A DNA stretch of 64,000 nt, from positions 62,001 to 126,000 of the forward strand of contig NDFF03000217.1 in the NCBI GenBank assembly GCA_002150815.3, in the 5' to 3' direction. The DNA is from Grammothele lineata. Lineage: Eukaryota > Basidiomycota > Agaricomycetes > Polyporales > Polyporaceae. This document shows positions 34,095-46,449 of the stretch, in pieces. Numbering within the stretch: position 1 is the first letter of the stretch; each line of letters starts with the position of its first letter. The notes beneath the pieces were generated by a model. That model did no database searches, was not told the DNA's origin, and was given only the letters and a program-made list of their open reading frames with translations. A program made the position numbers and the translations under genes.

Positions 34095-37000
34095 ATGGCC
34101 GTCCTTCTCAACTCGCGGCTCGCCGCCTTGAGCACCCTCCTCCTCGCACTCTCTGCTCAGGCCCAGGACTCTTCAGCCTCATCGACGTCCGGTGCGACTA
34201 GCACGGCATCCATCTACTCCACAGGCTCGTCAGCCTCGACGTCTACTGCGTCCGTGTCGTCCGCTCCCGCCACAGAAACGAGTGAGTACCCCTTGCTTCT
34301 CTGCTTCTGTTGCAAACAACCTGCTAATCTGATGCTTCCCCAGCCCACATCTCGATCCCCATCTCCTCATACACATTCTCCGCCTTCCCCGTCCCTTCTC
34401 AGTCGCCCATCCCTGGCGTCTACCCCGCGACGACGCCAGATTCACCCCCTTCTGTCGGCTCCAGCCTCGTCCCCGACTTCGGCCCCGCGTGGGTCTCCGC
34501 GCACACCAAGGCCAAGAAGCTCATCTCCAGCTGGTCGGTCGAGGACAAGGTCAACGCCGTCACTGGTGTTTTCTGGGAGCACGGCCGCTGCGTCGGCAAC
34601 ATCGCTGCCGTGGGCGAATTCCCGGGCCTCTGCCTGCAGGACTCGCCCCTCGGCGTGCGCATGACCGACTTCGTCACCGCGTTCCCCGCTGGCATCACCG
34701 TTGCATCTACGTGGAACCGCACGCTGCTGCGCGAGCGCGGACGCGCGATGGGCGAGGAGTTCAAGGGCAAGGGCGTGAACGTCGCGCTCGGGCCGATGAT
34801 GAACATGGGCCGTGTCGCGCAGGGCGGCAGGAATTGGGAGGGCTTTGGCTCAGACCCATTCCTGACGGGCGAATCTGCCTATGAGACTGTCCTTGGCCTC
34901 CAACAGGGAGGTACCCAGGCGTGCGCGAAGCACTTCATCGACAAGTACGTTCTTTGTGACGATTCAGACGCTAGCAGTGACTGACGTGATTGGGTGCACA
35001 GCGAGCAGGAGTGGCGTCGCACGCAGGAGTCGTCGAACGTCGATGACCGCACGCAGCATGAGGTCTACCTCCACCCCTTCATGCGTTCAGTCATGGCTGG
35101 TGTGACCAGCGTGATGTGCAGCTACAGTGCGTATTCTCGTCTTCGTCCGTGCGATGGCGGCGGCTAACGATGCCTCTCAGACCAGCTCAACGCGACATGG
35201 GCGTGTGAAGATGATCGCACCCTGAACCAGATCCTCAAGGGCGAGCTCGGCTTCCAAGGCTACGTCATGTCCGACTGGGGCGCGCACCACTCCACCCTCG
35301 CTGCCGTCGGCGGCCTCGATGTGCGTACAATGCCTCTCTTCTTAGACATGTTCATAATCTCACATGTAGCACCGTAGATGTCCATGCCCGGTAACATCGA
35401 CTTCGTCTCGGACACCACGTACTGGGGCGCGAACCTCACGGCTTACGTCGGCAACGGTACGATCCCGGAGAGCCGCCTGACCGATATGGCGGAGCGCATC
35501 GTCGCAGGGTGGTACATGCTGGATCAAGACAAGGATTACCCCGCTGGTGCGTTGTTCGCTTGTTTCGCGCGATCTCGCGCGTTTGACTCACTTGGCACAC
35601 CATTCACAGTTAACTTCAACTCGTTCAACCAGACCGACTCCGAGACGAACGAGCACGTCGACGTCCAGGCAGACCACTACAAGATCGTCCGCGAGATCGG
35701 CGCGGCCGGCACGGTCCTCCTCAAGAACGTCGCGGGCGCGCTCCCGCTCAAGAAGCCGCGCAGCGTCGCTATCATCGGTACGTGCGCCGACGCTCCCACG
35801 GTGCACTTACGCTGACGTAGTCCACACACAGGCAACGACTCTGGCCCCGCTACGTTCGGCCCGAACGGGTACTCTGACCGCATGGGATACGACGGCACGC
35901 TGGCGATGGGCTGGGGCTCGGGCACGGCGAACTTCCCGTATCTCATCACCCCGCTTGAGGCGATCCAGGCGCGCGCTCGCGAAGACCGGTCGCTTGTCTC
36001 GTGGTGGCTGTCCAACTACGACCTCGCGGGTGCCGCGAACGCCGCGGTGGGCCAGGACGTCGCGCTTGTGTTTGTCAGCGCGGACTCGGGCGAGGGCTAC
36101 GTGAACATTAACGGGGTCGAGCTGGGCGACTTGAACATCGACGGGAACCTCGCGGACCGGAAGAACCTCACGCTCTGGGGCAACGGCGAGAACCTGATCG
36201 CGTCCGTTGCGAGCGCGAACCCGAACACCGTCGTCGTGGTGCACTCGGTCGGGCCCCTGATCCTCGAGGAGTGGATCGAGAACCCGAACGTCACCGCGGT
36301 TCTCTGGGCGGGGCTCCCCGGCCAGGAGTCCGGCAACTCGCTCGTCGACGTCCTCTATGGCGCTGTCAACCCGTCTGGCCGCCTGCCGTACACGATCGCG
36401 AAGGACCCCGCCGACTACCCCACGCAGCTTATCTTGGGCGGCACGGGCAACGACATCCTCAAGATCGACTACACCGAGGGTCTGGAGATCGACTACCGCC
36501 ACTTCGACGCCGTACGTGTTTGCCTCTCGTCTCCGAACATTGCTTGTCAACTGATTCGTTGCTCGCGTGCAGAACAACATCGAGCCGCGCTTCGAGTTCG
36601 GATTTGGCCTCTCGTACACCAACTTCACCTATTCCGACCTCAAGGTCAGCGCGCTGCACGACTCTGACAAGTCGTTCGCGTCGCTCGAGTCCGCTTGGGC
36701 TGCCGGCAAGGCGGGTCCCTCGGGCGAGGGCAGCTCGACCGCGATATGGCTGCACCGCCCCGCGTTCGAGGTCTCGTTCAAGGTGAAGAACACCGGCAGC
36801 GTGAAGGGTGGCGAGGTATGCTCTTACTTCGCATATCATACACGATGCTCACGTACGCGCGCGCGCACACAGATCCCTCAGTTGTACCTCCACTTCCCCT
36901 CGAGCGCGGCCGAGCCTCCCAACGTCCTCCGCGGCTTCACGGACGTGCTCCTTGGCGCAAAGCAGAGCAAGACGGTCACGATCACGCTCTCGCGCTACGA

Positions 37001-37115
37001 CCTCTCGACGTGGGACGTGGTCTCGCAGAGTTGGCGCAAGCCCAACGGGACGATTACGTTCTCGGTGGGCGCGAGCAGCCGCGACTTCCGCCTGAACGGC
37101 ACCATCCCCCTCTGA
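34095..37115 (+). CDS. Secreted beta-glucosidase, glycoside hydrolase family 3
   Basis: Nine exons (34095-34281, 34344-34944, 35002-35126, 35181-35320, 35378-35546, 35610-35777, 35832-36511, 36573-36815, 36873-37115), 851 residues, with every phase consistent. A signal peptide (about residues 1-23, [13 protein letters not shown]) and a Ser/Thr-rich linker precede the GH3 N-terminal barrel. The nucleophile Asp336 sits in [10 protein letters not shown], and the NEQEWRR and KHFID elements are present. In the second domain SGEGY (Glu551) matches the acid/base position of fungal GH3 enzymes. A fibronectin-III-like domain ([15 protein letters not shown] to the end) closes the protein. It should release glucose from cellobiose and related beta-glucosides outside the cell, completing cellulose breakdown. 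Several N-glycosylation sequons are visible. The start is the first ATG after the TATA box and opens the signal peptide. Confidence 0.93.
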
Positions 37116-39250
37116 GCGTTTTTGGACGCGTTTACATGAACGATGGGAGACGTTAAAATTGACGAATGGATGATGTCGAGCTTAATTTACGCCTAGTACG
37201 AATGTCTTGTAGTTTACTCACCCAGGCTGTCTACGACGACCTCACGAAGTTGTAATGTATCGGTGTTATATCTCATCACTAGCGGCCCTCAGCCGCGCGC
37301 ACGGAGCGAAGTTAGCGTCGGTTATTGGACACTCTTCAAAGCAATACCCTGCTGGATGGCGATCACCAAAGCACCGAACTGATCCGGGCAGCGAGTCGGA
37401 GCCTGTGACTCTCCTGTGACGCGACGCGTTTGATCGTGACGGTTCGCGTCCCGGCCTTTCCCGGCTTGCTGGCCACGGAGGCGACTCCGCCTCTTCGCGT
37501 CTTCGCGAGCACTGCCCAGACCCTCTCAGGTCCGACCGAGACATGTCTCCTTCTCTCAGCGCATAGGCGCTGCGATGGCGAGTGAAGGATTGCATGTTCG
37601 CGCCGACGGGTCAACGTTCAACGTTCAGCTGGCGACGGCGAGATTTGGTCGAGGGAACTTGTCATGGCGATGGTCATGAGGTCTCTACACAGGGTAGGAG
37701 AACACGAAGCAGGTAGAGGCGCCAAATTGTACCACCACACGCTCTGATAATGCTGACCCTTGAGTGGGTTACAGGACGATAGCGAGCAGGCGAAAGAGTG
37801 CAGGTAAGGACTTAGCCGCTTGATGTCATTGTTAGAGGGTTCGTCATCAGCAAAAATGCACCGCACGCACGCTTCAGCGCGCGCGGGCTCACGACCCACG
37901 CGACCCGGAGTTTCGCATACTAATAAGATGGGTCGTGCGCTGAGCACGATACTCGCGCGCGGGCGCGCGCTGCGTGGGAATGTCGCGCACCGTCGCGCGC
38001 TCACGGCTGGGTCGTGGGGTCGTGTTGGTCGTGGGCTGGCGTGGGGTCCGCCTGCTGCAGCACACATAGACCCGGCTCTGTTTGGACGGAAACAATTTTT
38101 AACTTGCATTACAGACTCATTCTTCGCGTTAAACAGATAGGAAAGATGTATTCCATTTGTACCGCTAATACACACTATATACGAATGCCTCTGTTGGCGC
38201 GAGGCCGCAAAGGAGTCCAAGCACGGCATGCGGGCATGCGAAGCTCGTGTCTGTGTGCCTCCTCATGGCGTGCCACCTCGTCCGTTCTTGTGCGCGAGAA
38301 AGACGTATCTTGATCACATGGGGCCGGCGTGCATTGTCTGTGGTGGGGGGTCGTTGTAGAGGTGCCTTCATGGGGGATTGAGGCTTAGAAGTAGCGAGGT
38401 TAACAGAGACATGCACCCCTCAAAGCGGTAACAACTTACTAGGTGATGCTCCATGTAGACGACGGGTGTGTTGGATGGAAGGTAACACACGGTGCAGTGA
38501 AATGATGAATTTGAATGACTGTATGCGCATCGAGCGACTGAGAAAACTCACCGGGGCACCTATTACGAGCCTCATGCATCCTTCGGTAGGCCACGGAGTT
38601 GTTGACTAGTAGAGGATGTAGGATTGGTGGAACAGCAAACTTAGAGAGGGGCATGCGAGGGCTGGAGAGCAGAACGTAGCAGAACGCGTCGAAGGATGGA
38701 GGTCGGGACGACGAGTGCGGCGTTGTCTTATGCTCGCCGCCGAGTCGCCGAAACAGAAGGCGGCGCGGAGTTTGAATATCCTGCCAAAAGCAGGCATCCG
38801 CAGCCCAATCAAGACACAGCTCTCCACCCGAGCCTATTAGGCGCCGTGACTCCTTCCAACAGGCCTTCAACTTCAAAGTAGTAAAACATATCGACGCTAA
38901 CATGCATTTCGTGCAGCAATCATACTTACACAGAAACCAAGAATGACAGGTACGTTTCGCTTTCTCAGTCCTTCGGGCTGCAGTGCGCCGGAAGTCCGAT
39001 GCTGTGGGCGGTCGCGCGTGACGTCACTAGGAGGCCGCTCCCGCCCGCTGAGCCGAAGAGGGCCCGGGCTGTCGTGCGCGAAACCCGAACGTCGTGGGCT
39101 GACGCGCGCTCATCCGGCCGTCGCGAGCTGGTCGCGCGCGAGCGGGACGTGTCGCGGACTGGCGCCCACGCAGGATTTCCTCGCGCGCTGACCCCACGGA
39201 AGGCCGCGAGCCCTGCAATTTTGCTGATGGTACCCACAATTGACTCCGTT
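37116..39250. other. Intergenic with two GTCGCGCGC-rich islands
   Basis: No firm gene. Islands at about 37860-38055 and 38990-39190 are unusually rich in GTCGCGCGC, GGGTCGTG and their complements, and share short matches in opposite orientation (GCGAAAC followed by GTCGTGGG-like sequence). They may be remnants of one repeat family. A reverse open stretch at 38903-38439 shows no recognisable family. Confidence 0.4.
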
Positions 39251-39254
39251 TGCG

Positions 39255-39547
39255 TGACCCATAGCAGAACATAGTACCTCGCGACGCCCCCCCAAGGCCC
39301 CCAGATCGCGTTCGCAGTCATCCCGCAGATTGCTGCGCTCTCACCGCCGCTCCGTGTGCGCGTGCCCGCCGCGTTCGCGCGCGCGACGCGCACAACGTGG
39401 CTTGTTATGCTCGGCGTCGCGGGCGGTAGGCTGCTCTCGTGTTTGCTGATGCGCGAGGAGAGGATGCGGACGGCGTCGGACGACCAGTGGGGAATTCAGA
39501 ACGGCGAGCCTGTAGAGAAACGCTCTCTGGAGCACGGTCCGAAGTGA
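39255..39547 (+). pseudogene. C-terminal remnant of an MFS efflux pump
   Basis: The forward frame reads PQGPQIAFAVIPQIAALSP, then ATRTTWLVMLGVAGGRLLSC and LLMREERMR, closely matching the last exon of the MFS gene at 48537-50743 (PQGAQIAYAVIPQIAGLAP, ATRTTWLVMLGLAGGGLLSC, LLMREEKMR). A stop interrupts the frame near 39271, and no earlier MFS exons are recognisable upstream. It is therefore the stranded 3' end of a duplicated transporter, about 2.2 kb from KDSR2. Confidence 0.7.
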
Positions 39548-41780
39548 GGAACCTATCACCACGGAAACTTGAGGCGCACCCACAGAGGCCGAGTAGGCCG
39601 TTGAAATACCAGCTGCATCTCCGTTATTCGGTACCTCAAAGACTGAACTCTATCTCATGAGGCGTTATCCGAGTATCATATGCTGCCAAAGGGCAGTCGT
39701 GGGAGAGCAGCTGGAGCGTAGGTGTTAGACCGCTAGCACCCGGTCAAGGTCGAGAACATCAGGCTGAAGAAAAGGGTCACGAATAACTTGTGCGCGATGG
39801 TGCGTCTCACATAATAATCCTTGTGCGCCTGCAGTGGAGCTGAGGAAATAGCACTCTAAACGTCGAAATACGTCTCCCTCGATTGAACAGCTCACAAGAA
39901 CAAGCATGCTGAGGTGGTGTCATCGGAAGAGATTGCAGCGATGCGTTCTCCGGCGTAAATGCCCTCCGGTTGTTCGCATGTTACTGTTTTCGAGGTATTT
40001 CACGTAGCCTAAAACAAAGACGAAGGCCTCTCCAAGTGTAACTACGTCGACCATGAAATCCACTCGCGGGACGGATCAGCGCCGTTTCGTAAGAGGCTCG
40101 CACAACATTCACTGCATTCTCCGCGCTCTGATCGTGAGATCCCAACTTTTGTTCGCTTGTCAACGCTAAGTTTGATCTTTTCCGTCTTCTCTTCGCTAGA
40201 AAGCATAAGGCGCCGTGGTTGCCAGGCCTGTAAGAACCGCTGAACACGGAACGGAGTGGAAAGGAGTTTCAAATGATCAACCCAAGGACGTAAGAATTAT
40301 GTTCGGACGGATCTCTCGGACCTCGCATGAACGTCGGTCTTCCGCGATACCGGGGGTTCTTGCAGTTTCATGCGTCGAACAACCTGTGATTTGATGTTTA
40401 ACGTGCGCCCACTCTTCTGTGGTAGTTGATGGACGTGTTTTGCGGATGCCGCATGTATCGTATAGACATGCACGCGGCGAGTATCTTTTGCGCGGGGCAG
40501 GCTCGCCATTAAAAGGCCATACCTTACAGCAGGGTCTGTTAAACCCTGCGAATTTGCATAGTACTATGTCCGTTCACGCAAAGGCATCAATTGACTTCGG
40601 ACAAGAGTTCTGGCGCATGGAACGACGACTTCGCACTAGGCTCGTAGTTACAAGTATCAGCTGATGTTGCGTGCCCTAAGTATCACCGCCGATGCTTACC
40701 GGACCATCTGTCTATGTAGCTAAGTAGTACGGGGCTATGCGCCAATAATCGTGGCCTCGACGTTACCATACGTGGGTAGACGCAGTAAACGGTGTGTAGT
40801 TGGGTTGCCGAAGGGAGAGATTCAGCATGCCACCAACGTAACATGCATATTTTGAATCTGCTGGTAGACAAGCGTCGCGACCGCAGTCATCTTTCACATG
40901 TTCAACCTCCCGAAGATGATGGAAGGCATCGTCCACCCCCAACAGTAAGTCTGCACGCTCGCCACGCACCAGAATATGCAAAGGAGTTTTTGCACCCACG
41001 CCGTTGGCTCATCCGACTCCGACGAGTTCCCACCTCCGAGCAGGCTCTACGCTTACCCTCTCCCATCCGGGATTGTCAAATACGTTGCGGCTGCGGGGAA
41101 TGTACTCAAGACGATCGCACGTCCATCGAGCCTGCGCGGTAATCTCACAACCACAGCGTGGCGGTGTGTGCGTCTCGGGAGTACGTAGTTGAGCATGTCG
41201 CATAACTCCCCGCATGCGGAATTCTAGGAGACAACCTACTCTATTGCTGCTTTCTCAGGCGCTTCGCTCACATCACGAAATCTAAGGGACACCTTGACAG
41301 CTTGCACACCATACACGCGCGATGGGAAGACCGGTGCCCGGGTGCCCTGCAGGCTCCGGTGATATCTCAGGCCCAGGCGCCACCTTCGGAGGAGAGGAAG
41401 CCTCCGAAGGCTCTGTTCAGCGTCACCGTCGGATGTGATGAAAGTACACACATTCAGGAGACCCCTTGCATTGAGAACCACGGATATAGCCCTGCCTGAT
41501 GTAGTTTCAGGGGGCGATCAGTGCTAGTGAATGCTTCCTGAATGAGAGGGGAGTCTTCCCTGTAGAACCGTTCAATGCGCGACGAGTTTCGGAAGGGCTT
41601 CTCGGCCGCACAGGCTCAAAGGCTTGAAAATGCACATGAGAACGATGTCTTGGGAGACATTAAACGGCGCATGTACGAGACTACGAAAATCGAGCTATTC
41701 ATCCTTATGATATAAGAATAACTACGTTGAGATATTAGACAATGACGTTGATGTAGATGTGCATCAAGACTTACCATCGT
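39548..41780. other. Intergenic, mostly unexplained
   Basis: No supported gene over about 2.2 kb. One short forward frame at 41575-41715 is listed separately. Open stretches at 40763-41190 have splice-like borders but no family match. Confidence 0.4.
41575..41715 (+). CDS. Possible small or orphan exon ORF, unknown
   Basis: A 46-codon frame starts MRDEFRKGFSAAQAQRLENA and continues with a charged, helix-forming stretch (HENDVLGDIKRRMYETTK) to a TAA. The composition looks protein-like, but no family is recognised. It could be a leftover exon. It lies between KDSR2's 3' end and unexplained DNA. Confidence 0.2.
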   Translation: MRDEFRKGFSAAQAQRLENAHENDVLGDIKRRMYETTKIELFILMI

Positions 41781-43181
41781 TCAGTAAGGTTCGTACTTAA
41801 TGCCTTTATCGTAAAGATACCTCATGTGCTCCTCGCGGTGCTCTCTGACAAGCTTCTTAACGCTGAAACGCCACACGGGCAGCCCGACCTACAATAAGTC
41901 AGTTGGCAGACCTTGGTAGGGAACCTTGGGTTAAACGACTCACGTAGCCGATAATCGCGTAGAACAGGTCCGTAACGTAGCTGTTGCGCTCCGACGCTCC
42001 CGCAGTAGACGCACGAAGCATATCTCCGATGAAGCCTTCTGTAATGTGGAACTTCCCACTTTGCACGCCTACAGTAAAATTAGAACTAGTAAGCGAGCTG
42101 CGAGTGAGTATTGTGAGGCAGGGAGGTGTACCGCTCAGAATCGCAGCAGCAATGTGCTCTGGCGTGTGCCCTACATCGTCTTCCTCGATCTGGAGCGTAA
42201 TCTTGGGTTTAATTAGGTTCTCTTCCTCGTACCCCTTGGTATATATCGTGCTGGGGAAGGCGATATGCACGCCAATGTCGTACAAGGCGAACTCGGAATG
42301 CAGCGCTTCTGCCAGACCTGAACAAGAGCGTAGTGGTTAACATAATAGCGTCGCCGCGGTTACGCTGTAACATACCTCGCAGAGCGAACTTCCCGGGGCA
42401 ATATGCCGAGTATCCAGCGATGCCGAAGAAGGCAACAACGGAGGAACAGAAGACTACTTTACCCTTTATGCCTTCTCTTACCATCGCCTTCGTCGCAGCC
42501 TACCGTATGATCCTCAGTACGTTAGCAGCTTAAAAAAGGGGTATGCCGTACCAAGGCCGTGAACGCCTGGGTGTAGAACGCATAATCCATGCCCCTCTTA
42601 AAAGAGGCTTCGTCGTGCTCTACGAAGAATCCTGGCAAAGCGGCGCCGGCGCACAAGAAGAAGGCGTCGGGGCACCTCCCGAAGGCCTTGCTACAGGCCT
42701 GTATCGCTTCAGCAGACGCCGCCTCTGACGTAGTGTCGAAAGAATATGCTTTGAGAACTTGATCAGTGGATTGACGGTGCTTCTGTGGTAACGCATTTGC
42801 ATGACAGAGAAGCCTCGAGAATACGAACTGCGCACCTCCAGCTTACCCAAGGCTTCTGTTAGGCGCTCCGAGTTACGTGCTACAATGGATACATTTGCTC
42901 CTTGTTGTGCGAGCAGCAGCGCGAGGCAAAGGCCCGTGCCAGAAGACCCGCCGGTCACAACGCAATGCTTTGTGAGGGAGCGTGAGCCATTTTCTATTGA
43001 ACAGAAGAGAGGGCACCACCTTTCCCTGGAGATTCCAGTGCTTGGGCCTGATAAACCTTCTGTACAGAGCGAGGATGCCACGAAACGAAGCAAGAATTAC
43101 GGCGAGAGTGCAGAGTGAGGGTTTGGCGGTAGTCAGATACCCGAGCAACGCCTCTACCCTGGCTGCGAGGTACGATCTCAT
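41781..43181 (-). CDS. 3-ketodihydrosphingosine reductase-like short-chain dehydrogenase (KDSR2)
   Basis: Exons 43181-43020, 42967-42836, 42782-42552, 42499-42376, 42317-42132, 42068-41944 and 41888-41781, 355 residues. The first six exons have exactly the same lengths as in KDSR1; only the last differs (tail DKGIKYEPY). Motifs are TGGSSGTG at 59-66, CAGAALPGFFVEHDEAS, SSVVAFFG, YSAYCPGK with Tyr208 and Lys212, and FPSTIYTKGYEEENL, as in the TSC10/KDSR branch. The expected reaction is NADPH-dependent reduction of a 3-keto sphingoid-type compound at the ER, inferred from family. Protein differences from KDSR1 are numerous, so the duplication is not recent or the copies have diverged in use. 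It is transcribed away from AOS1, with about 1.8 kb between the two starts. Confidence 0.86.
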
Positions 43182-44993
43182 GGCATTGGGTGGAAGGCTG
43201 AAGATCCTCCCAGCCGACTGGAACATGTTATATGCTAAAAGCTCGTTAGACGAAGTATGCATTGATTAGAGTTGAGGACATACTTCAGAAGATACTTCTA
43301 CCTATGCCGCTCCGACGATCGGGTCGATCCCTTCTTTTTCTTCTCCCGAGTCGGGTCAGTAGACGTCGTCCCGGGTCTGTAACAAAGAGGTAGTTTTTGA
43401 TAGGGGACTTTAAGAATGTTCAACTACTTCCATGGCCCCGAGCGTGCCTCACTCAGATCCTGTACGTAGTCCATTAATAGCACCTCCATTTCTCGTTAGT
43501 ACGTGTGATGCATCAACTTTTGACGGTGTGAAACATACCACGCGACCACTGGCTCTGCGGCCATTCATCTTTCGGCTCCCATATGAATCTCACCTATTGC
43601 TTAGAACAACTTCAGCAAATACTCTCGGGCTCAGGCTTGAATTCGAACGGGCCAGAGGGGGACGCCAGGCGATCCCAGGCGAAGACATGACGAATAACAT
43701 ACACGACGCTGTGTCGCTATCAACGGCACCCGACATCCAACGGATAGCGTGTGGAGGTCTCGAAAAAATGATTGCAAATTAGCAAGCGTGTTCATATCAT
43801 ACTTGCGGCCGCGCGACGTGGACGAGGAGTCGAGGACTGATAGGGCCCCTGATCGGTTTTCTGTGATGCACCTTGTCACGAGAGGACCCGGGGGCATAGT
43901 GGGAGTCGAATATGAGCCAGACAATAGTACTGGTAGGATGAAGATCTTTCTGCTATCAGTGAACAGAAATATAGCAGAAAGAAGAAGAAGAAAGCCTCCC
44001 CAGTCACGGCGCGTCTAGATCTCCCGGGAGACCAGCGCCAGCCACAATGTCATGTTTCCTAATTATGGTATGATCGCTTACGTAAGAAACTGCCGTCTTC
44101 AACGCCACGAAGCCAAGGCCTCAGGCCTCAGTCATAAAACCCAACGCCATCCGGATACCACTCAGGCTGGGATTGAACGCCCATTTTCCCCTTGGTAATG
44201 GGCTCTGGATTGTGCAATGACATGAGTACATGTTCTCAACATCAGCTATCTGTCTTCCGCTCCCTACACAAACTTTGCACAAATTTGAAGTTCAGAACGG
44301 TGCCACGTAAGTCACGCCTAACTTCAGATCGCGCTTGACGGCACGCTCATAGAGATTAGGTTCACCCATTCGCAAATTTGCGCGCAGATACTTGTGGTGG
44401 TGCGCTACAAAGAGGCTTCATAGCGCTAGGCTGAGGTATCCGAAAATACGTTAGACGTCGGCATTCACCATCAGATAGTAGCCCTTTCAGCTCACTACCG
44501 ACTATTTTCTACCGCCAATGATGCTGTTGCCAGAACTACAAGAAGCTTTTGCAGGCCCTCATTAGGCCTCGTACGTCAACCCGCCAGCCCTGACATCGGA
44601 AGATGTACTGTACTGCCAGTCAACACCCCGCAGCGCTCGTCGGGGTTCTACTTCCTACCGAGAAGTACCGCCCACGCCCGCCTAACGCTCCTACTCACCT
44701 ATTCGAGCTGTGAAAGATCACCACTCTCGCTGAACCTTGTCGAGCATGAATGAGGTTCATCGGTTTAGCAAGACGCTCTGTTCAGTCGTCATCTTCTTAC
44801 TGACGTGGGCGCGGCTCCGAAATCAAGCATCCTTCGCAGCCTCCTTGTTCTCCGGAAATACGCCCCTCATCTCAAGCGAGGCACTCGCTTGCCGCGGGCT
44901 ATAAATTCCTAAGAGAGACGGCTCGCTCATCTCGGAGCCGTTGCGGTGGTCTACCAAGCACGTACTAACCTGCACCTCCTCCCTACTAGTCTC
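43182..44993. other. Divergent intergenic region between KDSR2 and AOS1
   Basis: About 1.8 kb without a supported gene. It contains both promoters. The AOS1 TATA box is near its right end. Confidence 0.5.
44900..44906 (+). promoter_or_regulatory. TATA box of AOS1
   Basis: TATAAAT 88 bases before the AOS1 start codon. AOS2 has the same element at similar spacing. Confidence 0.55.
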
Positions 44994-46449
44994 ATGAACT
45001 CTTCTGAGGACACTTCTCCCCTCGCCAACGCGTTGCGTTCGGCTCTCACTACGCGAAAAATCCTCGCAGTACCCACTCCCGACCTCGTCGAGCCACAGCC
45101 ATCTTCTGCTCCCGACCTCTTTTCGAATGATTATCTCTCTGTGACGACCAACCCGACCGTGCGCCGAATGTTCCTCGAACGCGTCGCCAAGGAGCCTTGC
45201 GTATTCGGCTCTGGGGGTACGCGCCTGCTCGGTGGAAACAAGGCGTCCCACGTAGAATTCGAACGACGCATGCAAGCCTGTTTCCAGTCGCCCGCAGCAC
45301 TCCTCTTCAACTCCGGCTACGATGCCAACCTCTCCTTCTTCCACGCCGTACCCCAGGACGGTGACACCATCATCTACGATGAGCTGATTCACGCTTCAAC
45401 TCGCGATGGCATCAACGCTTCGCGCTGTCGCAAGACCCAGTACCCGTTCAAGCACAACTCCGTCGCGTCCTTCTCCCGAGTCGTTCGGGCCGTCCTCGCG
45501 AAGCACCCCAACATCGCCTCAGGAAACGGCACCATCTTCATCGCTTTGGAGACGCTCTACAGCATGGATGGCGACTTCTGCCCCATGTTACAGATCGTCG
45601 AGGCGGCTGAGGAGCTCATTCCGAAGAACTGCTTCCACATCGTCGTCGACGAGTCGCTCACCTCGGGCCTGTTCGCCAAAGGCCGAGGGCTTGTCGAGGA
45701 GCTAGGGTTGACGAGTCGCGTCCATAGCGTCCTGCAACCCTTCAGCAAAGCGTGGGGCATGAGCGGAGGTATGGCATACACCTTGTCTCGCTGTTATTGC
45801 CTAGCGCTTACTGACCCGCCCGCTCACCCACAGCCGTCTTCCTGACCACACCGCTCATTCGTCAATACATGATCGGCTATGCAAGGCCTATGATTTACTC
45901 TACCTCCCTATCGTACGCGCACATCTGCGCGCTGAACCTCGCTTGGGATTTCGTAACGAGCCAAGCCGGCACCGAGGTGAGCATCCGACTGCCTCATGGC
46001 TATACTCCTCGGTTGCATCTTGACGTTGACCGCCCGAGCAGCTCATTGAGCGCCTGCGCCATCTGACCAAGTACTTCGAAGACGCGCTTCGGAAGGCTTT
46101 CCAACACGTACCTCCGGATCTCCTCTCCCTCCGCCACCGCGCAATCCCCGACGATTACCCCGCGACCGTTTTCAGCCCAGTCTTCCCCATCCTGACGCGT
46201 GCGAGCCAGGCGCTGGCAGCGTATCTGGAAGGGTATGGATACGCAGCCAGGGCGATTCCCTACCCTGTCGTGCCCAAGGGAGAGGAGCGCATCCGGGTCG
46301 TCGTTCACTCTGGTAACACAGAGCAGGATCTAGACCTGTTCATCGGGCGGCTCCTGCAGTGGGCATCGATGACACAGAAGGCGGAGAAGGAGCGAGCGGC
46401 GTTTGGTCCGGCGTCATCTACGACGCAGGTTCTAGCTGCGAAGCTCTGA
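44994..46449 (+). CDS. Alpha-oxoamine synthase, BioF-like, with altered active site (AOS1)
   Basis: Exons 44994-45768, 45834-45976 and 46042-46449, 441 residues, fold-type I PLP enzyme. Matches to fungal 8-amino-7-oxononanoate synthase-like proteins include LFSNDYLSVTTNP, LLFNSGYDANLSFF, DELIHAS (stacking His133) and FSKAWGMSGG (PLP-binding Lys252). Family members condense an acyl-CoA or acyl-ACP with an amino acid and lose CO2. Two pocket positions differ from the family and from AOS2. The D-E-A-H motif is D-E-S-L, so the His that contacts the cofactor oxygen is Leu222. The Thr three residues before the lysine, normally a phosphate ligand, is Pro249. The rest of the frame is fully open, so the protein may be inactive, regulatory or altered in chemistry. 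It lacks the N-terminal membrane helix of serine palmitoyltransferase subunits. Confidence 0.85.

Noticed and set aside
35807..36628. Reverse frame of 273 codons
   Set aside because: It is antisense to the second domain of the beta-glucosidase, whose exons are unambiguous.
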